From Myxococcales bacterium (lineage in GTDB: Bacteria; Myxococcota_A; Polyangia; Polyangiales; Ga0077539), in assembly GCA_013298625.1 (NCBI GenBank), contig JAAFIF010000023.1:41525-105524 (forward strand): a stretch of DNA of 64,000 nucleotides, read 5' to 3'. The notes beneath the pieces are model-generated. The model did not search any database. It saw only the letters and a program-made list of their open reading frames with translations, and was not told where the DNA came from. The position numbers and the translations under genes were made by a program. Below are positions 51,922-61,700 of the stretch, in pieces. Numbering within the stretch: position 1 is the stretch's first letter; every line of letters begins with the position of its first letter.

Positions 51922-54071
51922 CCAGCGAAAATACCAGCAAAAACAGCGGTGGACCGCTGAGCGCGCTCTACACGGCGACGATCTTCGCGAGCGCCATGCT
52001 GCTGTTCTTCGTGCAGCCCCTCGCAGGCCGCGCGCTGCTCCCCAAGCTCGGCGGCGTCCCCTCCGTGTGGAACGCGTGCCTGCTGTTCTTTCAAGCCGCG
52101 CTGCTCGCGGGCTACGGCTACGTGTGGCTGTCATCGCGGCTGCCCGAGCGGGCGAGGGCGCTCGTGCACTGCGCGCTGCTCGCGGCGGTGGCGCTCGGAG
52201 TCCCTGCGTTTTCTGCGACCGTCGACGACTCACGCGCCGTGGGCTCGCCCGTCGCGTACGCGCTCGCGTACCTCGCGCTCGCCGTCGGCGCGCCGTTTGT
52301 ATTGCTCAGCACCACGTCGCCGCTCGTGCAGCACTGGGTCGCGCGCGACGGGACGCGGCCCTACGGTCTGTACTCCGCGAGCAACGTCGGGAGCCTCGGC
52401 TCGCTCTTGCTCTACCCCTTTGTGATCGAGCCGCGGGTCACGTTGCACGGGCAGACGACGCTGTTTCGCTGGGCTTTTATCGCGGTGGCCGTGATGGTCG
52501 CCCTCTGCGCGATCCCCTCGCTGCTCGCGGGCGGCGCAGCGACGGCGAGCGCGTCGAGCGAGCCCATCCCGTGGTCGAGGCGCGGTCGGTGGGTGCTCTG
52601 GGCGCTCGTCCCGACCATGCTGTTGTCCGGAGCGACCACGCACCTGACGACGGACCTCGCGCCGTTTCCGCTGCTCTGGGTGGTGCCGCTCGCGCTGTAC
52701 TTGTTGAGCTTCGTCGTCGCGTTTTCGACGAGGATTTCTGCGGCGCCGTCGTGGCTCGCCCGCGCCGCTTCGCTCGTGGCGGTGGTGCTCGTCTTCGCGA
52801 TGGTCGTCCACGCCAACGAGCCGGTGTGGGTGCTCGCGCTGCTCGACCTCGGCTTTCTCTTCGTCGCCGCGTGGATCGCGCATAGAAGGCTCGCCGACGA
52901 CGCGCCGGACCCCGCGCACCTCCCGCAGTTCTACGCCTGGATCGCCGCGGGCGGCGTCGCCGGAACGCTGCTCACCTCCGCGCTAGCGCCGCTCTTGTTG
53001 CCCGATCTGTGGGAGTACCCGCTGGCCATCGCCCTCGCCACGACGGCCCGTCCCGTCGCTGGCGTCGTGCGCGCGGACGGCAGGCTCCGCGACGACCTCG
53101 CGTACGCGTTTGCGCTCGCCGCGCTGGTGGTCGGGCTCTCTCACTTGCTCGGGCGTTGGTACGGCGGCGACTGGCTCCTGACGCTCTCGTTTGCGCCAGC
53201 GTTGCTGCTCGCGTACCGCACGATGCCCACGCGAAGGCGGTACGCGTTGGCACTGGTCGCGATGGTGATCGCGGGCGCGCTCGCCAAGGAGCAAGGGGTC
53301 CGGCGCTACACCACCCGCAGCTTCTTCGGCGTGCTGCGCGTGGCCGACCACGGCGACGAGCGGCGGCTGATGCACGGGACGACCATGCACGGCGCGCAGC
53401 GAATTTCCAGGCAGAGCGCGTGCGAGCCGCTGACGTACTACGCGCGCTCGGGGCCGCTCGGGGCGTTCTTCGCCGCGGAGCGGGCGAGGGGCGCGCACGG
53501 TCGCACCGTGGCGATCGGGCTCGGGACGGGCGCGGTGCTCTGCTATGCGCGCGAGGCCGAGCCGTGGCGCGCGCTCGAGATCAGCGCGGACGTCTTGCGC
53601 GTGGCGAGCGACCCGCGGTGGTTCACGTACGTGCGCAACGCGGGGACGCGGGCGCTCGAGCTCGAGCTGGCCGATGGGAGGCTCGGCGTCGCGCGAGAAG
53701 CGGACGGGTCGCTCGCGCGGATCATCGTGGACGCGTTCAACTCGGACAGCGTTCCGGCGCATTTGATCACGCGGGAGGCGCTGGCGATCTATCGCAGAAA
53801 AATCAGGGACGACGGCCGCATCGCGATGCACTTGTCCAACCGCGTGCTCGACCTAGACCGCGTGCTCGCCGCGGTCGTGCAGGCCGAAGGGATGGCGGTG
53901 CGCGTGAGCGCGCCCAACGACACGGCCACGTGGGCGATCGTGGCGAAGCGCGAGTCGGCGCTGAGCGACCTCGACCCTCGCGCGTGGCTCCCGTTGCGCG
54001 CGACGGCTGGCGATCGACCGTGGAGCGACGACTACTCGAGCTTGTACTCGGTCATCCGTCGCTCGCGTTGA
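51918..54071 (+). CDS. Fused membrane/spermidine-synthase-like protein
   Basis: Protein of 717 aa, GTG start overlapping the rarA stop. The first 480 residues have about ten or more hydrophobic segments, and open with LYTATIFASAMLLFFVQPLAGRALLPKLGGVPSVWN, the hallmark of fused MFS/spermidine synthase proteins. The C-terminal 230 residues are the methyltransferase-like fold: TVAIGLGTGAVLCYA is the nucleotide-binding Gly motif, then ALEISADVLRVASD and IIVDAFNSDSVPAHLITREAL. Polyamine synthase activity is not assured, since the catalytic Asp pairs differ in many of these proteins. Membrane-bound; substrate unknown. Tight coupling to rarA is odd. Confidence 0.85.
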   Translation: MTSENTSKNSGGPLSALYTATIFASAMLLFFVQPLAGRALLPKLGGVPSVWNACLLFFQAALLAGYGYVWLSSRLPERARALVHCALLAAVALGVPAFSATVDDSRAVGSPVAYALAYLALAVGAPFVLLSTTSPLVQHWVARDGTRPYGLYSASNVGSLGSLLLYPFVIEPRVTLHGQTTLFRWAFIAVAVMVALCAIPSLLAGGAATASASSEPIPWSRRGRWVLWALVPTMLLSGATTHLTTDLAPFPLLWVVPLALYLLSFVVAFSTRISAAPSWLARAASLVAVVLVFAMVVHANEPVWVLALLDLGFLFVAAWIAHRRLADDAPDPAHLPQFYAWIAAGGVAGTLLTSALAPLLLPDLWEYPLAIALATTARPVAGVVRADGRLRDDLAYAFALAALVVGLSHLLGRWYGGDWLLTLSFAPALLLAYRTMPTRRRYALALVAMVIAGALAKEQGVRRYTTRSFFGVLRVADHGDERRLMHGTTMHGAQRISRQSACEPLTYYARSGPLGAFFAAERARGAHGRTVAIGLGTGAVLCYAREAEPWRALEISADVLRVASDPRWFTYVRNAGTRALELELADGRLGVAREADGSLARIIVDAFNSDSVPAHLITREALAIYRRKIRDDGRIAMHLSNRVLDLDRVLAAVVQAEGMAVRVSAPNDTATWAIVAKRESALSDLDPRAWLPLRATAGDRPWSDDYSSLYSVIRRSR

Positions 54072-54078
54072 GCGGGGC

Positions 54079-54969
54079 TCAGGCGCTCGGGCGAAGCTTG
54101 TAGACGATCACGACCACGGTGATCGCGTAGAAGATCAAATTGAGCATAAACGGCACGTTCTTCAGGATCTCGTCCGTCGGCGAGTCGAGCTTCGACTCGT
54201 CGCGCGCGATCGACAGGAACAAACCGATCCCCACGACCACGAAGGGCGTCGTCGCCCAAAGGTAGGTCGTGTGAAAGAACGCCATCGTCGCCGGGTCGAG
54301 CGTGTAGGCCACGTACGTCCCGACGCTCATCACCGCGAGCACCATCAAGAGCCGGTCGAGCGTCTTGGGGTCGTAGTCGTCGAGCGCCGCGCGCGCCTTG
54401 CTCTCGTGGACCTTGAGCTCGTGTCGGCGCTTTCCGAAGCCGAGGTAGAGCGCGAGCAGGGCCGTGCACGCGAGCAGGTAGAACGACGGACGGACTGGAT
54501 TTTCAACGGTCGAAACGGCGTAGCACCCAGCGACCACGCGCAGCACGAAGCCCGTCGCGATCGAGCCCACGTCCACGTAGGGGACGTGCTTGATGCGAAA
54601 CGTGTACGCGATGTTGTTCACCAGGTACGCGAGCGCCGCGAGCAGCACGCCGAGCCCGAGCGCCCACGCGCCGGCGAGCGAGAGGAGCACCAGCGCGACG
54701 CCAAACGACGTAGCCTGTTTCTCCGAAACGATCCCCGCCGCGATCGGACGCTTGCATTTGGTGGGGTGGTTGCGGTCCGCTTCGACGTCCACCACGTCAT
54801 TGAGCGTGTAGATCGCGCCCGCCAAGAGCGAGAACACGAAAAACGCAGCGAGCGCGCGTAGGAGCACCTCGGCATGAAACAAGTTCTTTGCGAAGACGAT
54901 CGGCGCCAGGACGAAGACGTTCTTGAACCACTGCTTCGGGCGCATCGTCTTGAGCAGACCGGCAAGCAC
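54079..54969 (-). CDS. UbiA-family prenyltransferase, decaprenyl-phosphate phosphoribosyltransferase-like
   Basis: Protein of 296 aa from GTG 54969, chosen because AGLLKTMRPKQW resembles the N-terminal GLxKAxRPxQW of homologues; an ATG at 54945 gives 288 aa. The Mg-prenyl-phosphate motif NDVVDVEADRNHPTKCKRPIAAG (residues about 57-79) closely matches the family making decaprenylphosphoryl-phosphoribose, the precursor of arabinose donors. About eight membrane helices follow. The second acidic motif region is YDPKTLDRLLMVLAVMSVG. Epimerase partners are not nearby. The 5' end overlaps the frame of the transglutaminase-like gene. Confidence 0.85.
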   Translation of the reverse strand: MLAGLLKTMRPKQWFKNVFVLAPIVFAKNLFHAEVLLRALAAFFVFSLLAGAIYTLNDVVDVEADRNHPTKCKRPIAAGIVSEKQATSFGVALVLLSLAGAWALGLGVLLAALAYLVNNIAYTFRIKHVPYVDVGSIATGFVLRVVAGCYAVSTVENPVRPSFYLLACTALLALYLGFGKRRHELKVHESKARAALDDYDPKTLDRLLMVLAVMSVGTYVAYTLDPATMAFFHTTYLWATTPFVVVGIGLFLSIARDESKLDSPTDEILKNVPFMLNLIFYAITVVVIVYKLRPSA

Positions 54970-57900
54970 GATGGCGGCGGAGACTACGCGCCGAAGGGGG
55001 GCCGGGCAACCACGAGGTGGATCGCCCTGGCTTTGTCCTCGGCCGCTGTCGTGATGGGCGCAGAAGCGCTGGGCCAGCGCGCTCCGGCGGCGACGCCGAT
55101 CGCGGCGAGCGCGGGCCCGACGCGACGGCCGACGCCCGAGGCGCGCTTGGACGAGCGCGTCCAAGAAGCGCTCGCACATCGCCGCGACAATCACGGAGCG
55201 ATCGCGATCTTGCGCGCGTGGGAGCAGCGCGACTGGGTCTCTCCGTGGCGCATGGTCGACAGGCTGCACGGAATCTCTACCGCAGCGGGTGTCAGCGCAG
55301 AGAACGCCGCCATCGCGCGGGTGTTCGAGGCGCGCGCGCGACGGCGTGTGGGGCAGCGACGAGAGGCCGAGCAGATCGCGCAGTCGCTGGGATTTGCGAC
55401 GCGATGGCTCGTCGTGGGCGCGCTCGACAACGAAGGGCGCGCGGGCTTCGCGCTCGAGACCGAGCCCGAGGCGCAGCGCTACCGCGCGATCGACATGAAC
55501 GCGTCGTTCGCAGGAAAAGAGCGTCCCGCTCGCTGGCGCGCGCTGCCCGAGCTGAGCGTGCTCGGGATGGTCCCGGTCGGCGCGTCGGTGCGGCCCGAGC
55601 AAAACGTGTGCGCCATCGCGCATACGACGGCGATCGTTCGCGGCCGAAGCGCGGTGGACGCGACGCTGTGGTTCGGCGCTGGCGGCCAGTCGAAGGTGTA
55701 CGTCAACGGCGCGCCGGTGCTGAGCGACGATGTCGCCCGAGAGCGGCCTTTTCCCGATCGCCAGGGCGCGCGCGTGAGGCTGCGGCCGGGCGCCAACCGC
55801 GTGCTCGTGAAGGTGTGCGTGGTGACCGAGCCGTTGGCGTTCTTCGCGCGCATCACCGGTGCGAACGGCGCGCCGATCGACCTCGCGTACGACTCGGACC
55901 CGACCGTCGCTCCCGCGCTCGAGACGCCCACCGCGCCGGTCGTCGTCGCGCCGTCGACGGGGCTGCTCGCGGCGCTGCAGACACGGGCGCAGAGCGATCG
56001 CGCGACCGCCGACGAGATCGAAGACTACGCCCGTTGGCTCTCTGGGACCGGCGCGGATCCGAGCGCTGAGGACACCGCCGCCGACCTCGCGCTGCGCGCT
56101 GCCGAGCGCGGCCCGAGCGTCTCGCGTTGGCTGCTGGCGGCGGACCTGCGTCGCGGACGCAACAACCGGCTGCACGCGATTCAGCAGGCGATCGACCTGG
56201 ATCCGAGCGACCCGCTGCCGCTGCTCGCGCTCGCGCACGAGCGGCGGACCGGCGTGCGGCCAGAGGACGCGCTCCCTCTCATCGACCGCGTTTTGTCAGC
56301 GAACCCCAACGACGTCACCGCCCGCGTCGAGCGCGCCCTCGTCCTCGATGGAACGGGCTTGAACCTCGCAGCCCGCGCCGAGCTCGAGCGCGCCGCCAAC
56401 GTCGCTCCGCACGCCGCTGCGCTGCTCGAGGTGCGCGCCAGCATGGCCGAGCGCGCGCGGCTCACAGACGAGTCGATCGCGCTGCGCCGCGCCCTGAGTG
56501 ACCTGCGCGACGACGACGCGAACCTCCACCGTGAGCTCGCTTCGGATGCGCGCGTGCGCGGCGATCGCTCGGAGCTCCGGCGCGAAGCTGAAGCTGCCCT
56601 CGCTGCGGCGCCGTACGACACGGCGCTGTATGGCACCGTCGCCGAGCTCTACGAAAACGCTGGCGAGCGAGACGCCGCGCTCGCTGTGTTGCACCGCGCG
56701 CTCGACATCGCGCCGGACGCCGCCGAGCTCTGGCGCGCGCAGGGCGAGATGCAGATCCGCATGAACCTCCGCGACGACGCGCGCACTTCGATGCGCCGGG
56801 CGCTCGCGCTGCGCCCGCAGGACCGCTCGCTGCGCCAGCACATCGAGACCCTCGAGCCGGCGGTGCCGCGCCCTGACGAGGCGCTCGCCGAGGCGCCCGC
56901 GACGTTCTTGCGTCGGCGAACGCCCGAGCGAAGCCGCTCGGCGGACGAGTACCGCATGCGCTCGCTGCACGAGCTCACGGTGCGCACGGTCTTCGCCAAC
57001 GGTCTGTCGGGCACGTTTCGACAGATGGTCTTCGAGGTGCTCACGTCCGAGGGCGCGCAGCAGTACCGACAGATCCCCGTCGGATTCGACCAGGACACGC
57101 AGCGCTTCGAGCTGCGCGCGGCGCGTGTCTATCACCGGGACGGCTCGGTCGACGAGAGCACCGGGCTCGAGGAGTACACGGTCTCCGGCGGCGCATCGCG
57201 GATGTACTACGACACCCGCGAGATGGTCGTGTCGTTTCCGCGGCTGCAGGTGGGCGACGTGGTCGAGGTGAAGTACCGCGTCGACGACGTCGCGCAGCGC
57301 AACGCGTTCGCGGACTACTTCGGAGACCTCGAGATCTTTCAGAGCGACACCCCGCGCGCGAGCGTGCGCTACGTGCTGCGCGCGCCGACGGGCAGGACGT
57401 TCTACTTTCGCGCGCCCGAGCTTCGCGGCTTGGATCGCAGCGAGCGCGAAGAGTCGCCCACGGTTCACGTGTACGACTTCGCGGCGCGCGACGTCGCGCC
57501 GGTCGCGCCCGAAGAGAACGCCCCTGGCGTCACCGAGCGCGCTGCCTATCTGCACGTCAGCACCTACCGCACGTGGGAGGAGGTCGGTCGTTGGTACTGG
57601 GGCCTCATCGCCGAGCAGCTCCGCGCCGACGACCGCGTCCGCGCGATCGCGCAGCGCGTGACGCGAGGGATGACCGAGCCGCGCGACAAGGTGCGCGCGA
57701 TCTACAACTGGGTGATCCAGAACACGCGCTATGTGGCGCTCGAGTTCGGCATCCACGGGTTCAAGCCGTATCGCGTCGCGGACATCTGCCAACGCGGCTT
57801 CGGCGACTGCAAGGACAAGGCGAGCACCATCGTCACCATGCTGCGCGAGGTGGGCGTGGACGCGTCGATCGTGCTCGTGCGCACGCGGCGCAACGGTGAC

Positions 57901-58764
57901 ATCGACCCGAGCCCCGCGTCGCTGGCGGTCTTCGATCACGCGATCGCGTACGTGCCCGCGATGACGGGCTACCCCGACGGGCTCTTTCTCGACGGGACCG
58001 CGCAGAACAGCGCAATGGACGAGCTTCCGTCGATGGACCAGGGCGCGATGGGGCTCGTGGTCAACCAGCGCGGCGAGGGGCGGCTCGTGCACTTGCCCTT
58101 CGTCCAGAGCGCGAACAACCGCGTCGAGATCCGCACCGAGCTCGACGTCAACGCGACGGGCGGCGGGCGGCTGCGCGCGTCGCACGAGCTGCGCGGGCCC
58201 GACGCGGGCTCGCTGCGCGCGGCGATGGAGGCCCAAGCCACGCGCGTCGAGCGCATCGAGCGCTGGCTCGCCGGCGCGTACCCTGGCTCGCGCGTGTCCA
58301 ACGTTCGCACGGGCGACCTGCGAGACGTCGACCTCCCTGCGCGCCTCGAGTACGACGCCGAGCTGCCCTCGATCGGAACGCGCCAAGGCGACACCCTTCG
58401 CTTCACCCCGACGCCCAGCCCCGAGCTCACGTCGAACTACGGCGAGCGTTCTTCGCGAACGAGCGACGTGATGCTGCCCGGGCCGCTCGCCGTCCACGAT
58501 CGCCGCGTCGTTCGCCTGCCCGCCGGCTCGACGGTCAGCGAACTCCCGCCCGCTGCGTCCGTGCGCACCGCGTGGGTCTCGCTCGAGTACACGGTCCAGC
58601 ACACAGGCACGACGATCACCGTCGAGCGCACGCTGACCTATCACGTCGACCGAGTGGCTGTGCGCGACTACCAGGCGTTTCGCGACGCGTGTCAACGCAT
58701 CGACGAGGCCCTCGGACGCCGCGTGACCGCGCGCTTGCCGGCGGCGGCAGGGAGGGCTCCATGA
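54874..58764 (+). CDS. Exported TPR/DUF3857/transglutaminase-like protein, triad intact
   Basis: Open frame of 1296 codons. The start is unresolved: ATG 54874 is the only in-frame ATG before the signal-like segment RWIALALSSAAVVMGAEALG but lies within the divergent prenyltransferase gene; TTG 55033, GTG 55051 or ATG 55054 would cut that segment. After it come a helical region, a lectin-like segment (LWFGAGGQSKVYVNGAPV), TPR units (AIQQAIDLDPSDPLPLLALA, AVLHRALDIAPDAAELW), DUF3857 (about 710-860) and a transglutaminase core with Cys979 (GDCKDK), His1022 (FDHAIAY) and Asp1040 (LDGTAQ). A periplasmic or surface transpeptidase or protease is predicted. Coupled to the next gene by ATGA. Confidence 0.85.
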   Translation: MKQVLCEDDRRQDEDVLEPLLRAHRLEQTGKHDGGGDYAPKGGRATTRWIALALSSAAVVMGAEALGQRAPAATPIAASAGPTRRPTPEARLDERVQEALAHRRDNHGAIAILRAWEQRDWVSPWRMVDRLHGISTAAGVSAENAAIARVFEARARRRVGQRREAEQIAQSLGFATRWLVVGALDNEGRAGFALETEPEAQRYRAIDMNASFAGKERPARWRALPELSVLGMVPVGASVRPEQNVCAIAHTTAIVRGRSAVDATLWFGAGGQSKVYVNGAPVLSDDVARERPFPDRQGARVRLRPGANRVLVKVCVVTEPLAFFARITGANGAPIDLAYDSDPTVAPALETPTAPVVVAPSTGLLAALQTRAQSDRATADEIEDYARWLSGTGADPSAEDTAADLALRAAERGPSVSRWLLAADLRRGRNNRLHAIQQAIDLDPSDPLPLLALAHERRTGVRPEDALPLIDRVLSANPNDVTARVERALVLDGTGLNLAARAELERAANVAPHAAALLEVRASMAERARLTDESIALRRALSDLRDDDANLHRELASDARVRGDRSELRREAEAALAAAPYDTALYGTVAELYENAGERDAALAVLHRALDIAPDAAELWRAQGEMQIRMNLRDDARTSMRRALALRPQDRSLRQHIETLEPAVPRPDEALAEAPATFLRRRTPERSRSADEYRMRSLHELTVRTVFANGLSGTFRQMVFEVLTSEGAQQYRQIPVGFDQDTQRFELRAARVYHRDGSVDESTGLEEYTVSGGASRMYYDTREMVVSFPRLQVGDVVEVKYRVDDVAQRNAFADYFGDLEIFQSDTPRASVRYVLRAPTGRTFYFRAPELRGLDRSEREESPTVHVYDFAARDVAPVAPEENAPGVTERAAYLHVSTYRTWEEVGRWYWGLIAEQLRADDRVRAIAQRVTRGMTEPRDKVRAIYNWVIQNTRYVALEFGIHGFKPYRVADICQRGFGDCKDKASTIVTMLREVGVDASIVLVRTRRNGDIDPSPASLAVFDHAIAYVPAMTGYPDGLFLDGTAQNSAMDELPSMDQGAMGLVVNQRGEGRLVHLPFVQSANNRVEIRTELDVNATGGGRLRASHELRGPDAGSLRAAMEAQATRVERIERWLAGAYPGSRVSNVRTGDLRDVDLPARLEYDAELPSIGTRQGDTLRFTPTPSPELTSNYGERSSRTSDVMLPGPLAVHDRRVVRLPAGSTVSELPPAASVRTAWVSLEYTVQHTGTTITVERTLTYHVDRVAVRDYQAFRDACQRIDEALGRRVTARLPAAAGRAP

Positions 58765-61700
58765 GCACACGTATTCAAAAGCACTGGACAATGACCGCTC
58801 TTCGCTCGACGCCCACCCTCTTCGCGCTCTGCGTGCTCTCTGCCTCGTGCACCACCGGCGCGCGCCGCGCGGGCTCGTCCGAACAGACGCTGTCCGCTCT
58901 GCGATCGGCGGCCGACCGCGCGACCGCGAGCCCTGCGCAGCGCAGAGACGCCGCCTTGGCCGAGCACGTCTCGCCCGGAGGAGACCCTGCGCGCGCCGCG
59001 CGTGTGCTCGCGGATATGGTTCGCGAACGCGACGTGCGCGCGCTGTTCGTGACCGCGCTGATCGACGGGCAGCAGGGGCGCTTCGCGCAAGCGCGGGACG
59101 GGTTCATCGCGGTGATCGACCGAGCCCGCGAGGACCGCAGCGACCCGCTCGCGCCGGCGATCGCGGAGCTCGCGGCGTCGCGGCTGGTGTCGTTGCGCGC
59201 GGATGGTCCTGGATTTCGCGAGGCGTTCGCGCCCCTGGTCGACCGCGTCGTCGCCGACCCCGGTGCGATCGGGGCCGAGGCGACGTTCGAGCTGCTCGAG
59301 ACCGCCGTGCGATGGGCGCGAGAGAAGGGTGAGCGGGCCTCGGCCGAGCGCTGGACGACCGCGGCCAATTGCGTGACGCGTTGGCGCGTCGCGGGCGCGT
59401 TTGGTCCGCACCCGATGGTGCGCTTCGACGAGCGCGTCGAAGCCGAGACGAGCGGACCGCTCGCGCACGACTACGACCTCGGACCCGGCCGTGGCCGGCG
59501 CCCTGTGTACGACGTCTACGCCCGAGGCTGCGCGGCGAACCTGGGGAGTGGGCGGACGCAAGAGGGCGTCTTCGTCGCGGCCAGCGACCTCGTGCTCGAT
59601 CGCGAATCCACTGGAATTCTTCGGGTCGAATCGCCCAACCCCTTCGTCGTGTTCGTCGACGGCGAGGAGGTCACGCGGCTCGATCCTCGCCGCGACCCAG
59701 TCGGAACGGTCGCCGCGGTGCGCCTGCAACTGCCCGCCGGCCGCCACACGCTGCGCGTGAAGCTCGCCTCGCGGTACTTCTCTCCGCTGCTCGTGGCCTC
59801 GTTCAACGAGGCGTCGGGGCGGCCCGTGGGGCGCTTCGACGTGGCCTCCGAGGGAGCGCACGCCAGGCCGCCCACGGTGCTCGCCGAAGAGCCTGCGGCT
59901 TCGCCGCGCGACCCGTTCGAGCGCTTCGTGCGCGCGCTGTTGATGTTCTCTCGACGCGACGCGGTGGCGGCGCGCGAGCTGTTGCGCCCGATCGCTACCG
60001 AGGACGCGCCGGCGCTCGTGCAAATCGCGTGGGCCGACGTGGTGCTCGCCGACCCGTTTACGCCCGCGCAGATCGCCCGCGACCGCGCGCGCAGGGCGCT
60101 CGAAGCGGCGCGACGCAAGGACGAGCGCGCTTTCTTTCCGTGGCTCGCGCTGGCGCGCCTCGCTGCTGCAGACGATCGCCAGGACGCCGCGCTCGAGCTC
60201 TCGCGCGCCGCGAACACGCGCTTCGCAAACAACCCCGAGGTGGTCGCCGACCTCGCCGAGCGCCTGCTCGAGCGCAACTGGGAAGGCGAAGCGCGGACGC
60301 TGGTCGAAGCGATCACGCCGCAGCTCGGCTCGGACGTGTGCTGGCCGCAGCGCGTGCTCTTTCAACTCGCGCAGCGGCGCGGTGACGGCCAGACCGAGCG
60401 CGCCCTCGCCGAGCGGCTGCGCGGCTGCGATGCCATGAGCGAGGCCGCTGCGTTCACCGCGGTTCGTCAGCGCCGCTGGGGCGACGCAGGGCAGGAGTAC
60501 ACGCGGCTGCTCGAGGGTGAGTCCGAGGCTCGCGCGCTGCGTCGTTCTCTCGCCGACCTCGCCCGGCAAGCGGGGCGCTGGACGGACGCCGAGCGATCGT
60601 TGTCGGCGATCCTGCGCGAGCAGCCCGAGGACGTGCAGCTTCGATCGGACATCGCGGACCTGCGCCTCGCGCTCGGCGACGAAGTCTCCGCTCGCTCGCT
60701 GCTCGCGCAAGAGATCACAGCGTCGCCGACGGCCATGAGCGACCTGCTGCGGCAGCACGCGCTGCTCGCGCGACGCGACGCGCTCGACCCGTGGCGCCTC
60801 GACGGTCGCGAAGTGCTCCGCGGATACCGACCGCGCGCGCGATCGTACGAAGACGGTCAGGTGCTCGTGCTCGATTACACCGTCCGCCGCGTGTTCGACG
60901 ACGGATCGGCCGTTGAATTGACGCACAACATATTGGATCTCCGCACTCAAGAGGCGGTGGATGAGCACGCGACGTTCACGCCTCCCGAGGGCGCGACGCT
61001 GACGTTGCTGCGCACGCACAAGGCTGACGGGCGAGTGCTCGAGCCGGAGGCGATCGCGAGGCTCGACGCGGTGGCGTACCCCGACGTGCGGCCTGGCGAC
61101 GCGATCGAGTACGAGTTCGTGCGGGTGTTTCCTGCGAACGAAGTGACCGCCGGCGGCTTTCGCAGCGAGCGCTTCTACTTTCAGGGAACGGAGATGCCCT
61201 ACGACCGCACCGAGTGCGTCCTGGTCGTCCCGAGCGCGATGGAGCGACGGCTCGAGATCTCTCCGCGCGGGCCGTTGCCGGAGGTTCAGCGCCGCGATCT
61301 GAGCGGCGCGCTGGTGGAGCTGCGCTGGGGGCTTCGACAGAGCTTGCGACGCGAGCCCGAGCCGATGAGCGTCGCGTTTCGCGAGTTCACGCCGAGCGTC
61401 GACGTCGGCGTCGAGCGAACGTACCCGCGCATGATCACCGCGCTTCGCGAGCGCCTCGCCGAGGCGTCCGCGCGCGACCCAGCCGCCGAGCGCCTCGTCG
61501 CGCAGCTCACTGGCAGCGCCACGACCCGCAGCGACAAGCTCGCGCGCCTCTACCGCTGGGTCCTCGCCAACATCGACCAAGAGGGCGGCGGAACGCCCTT
61601 CGCCTCTGCCCCCGCCATGCTCACCGCGCGCAGCGGACACCGCGCGCGGGTGCTCAAGTACATGCTCGAGCTCGCGGACGTTCCGGTGACCATGGCGCTC

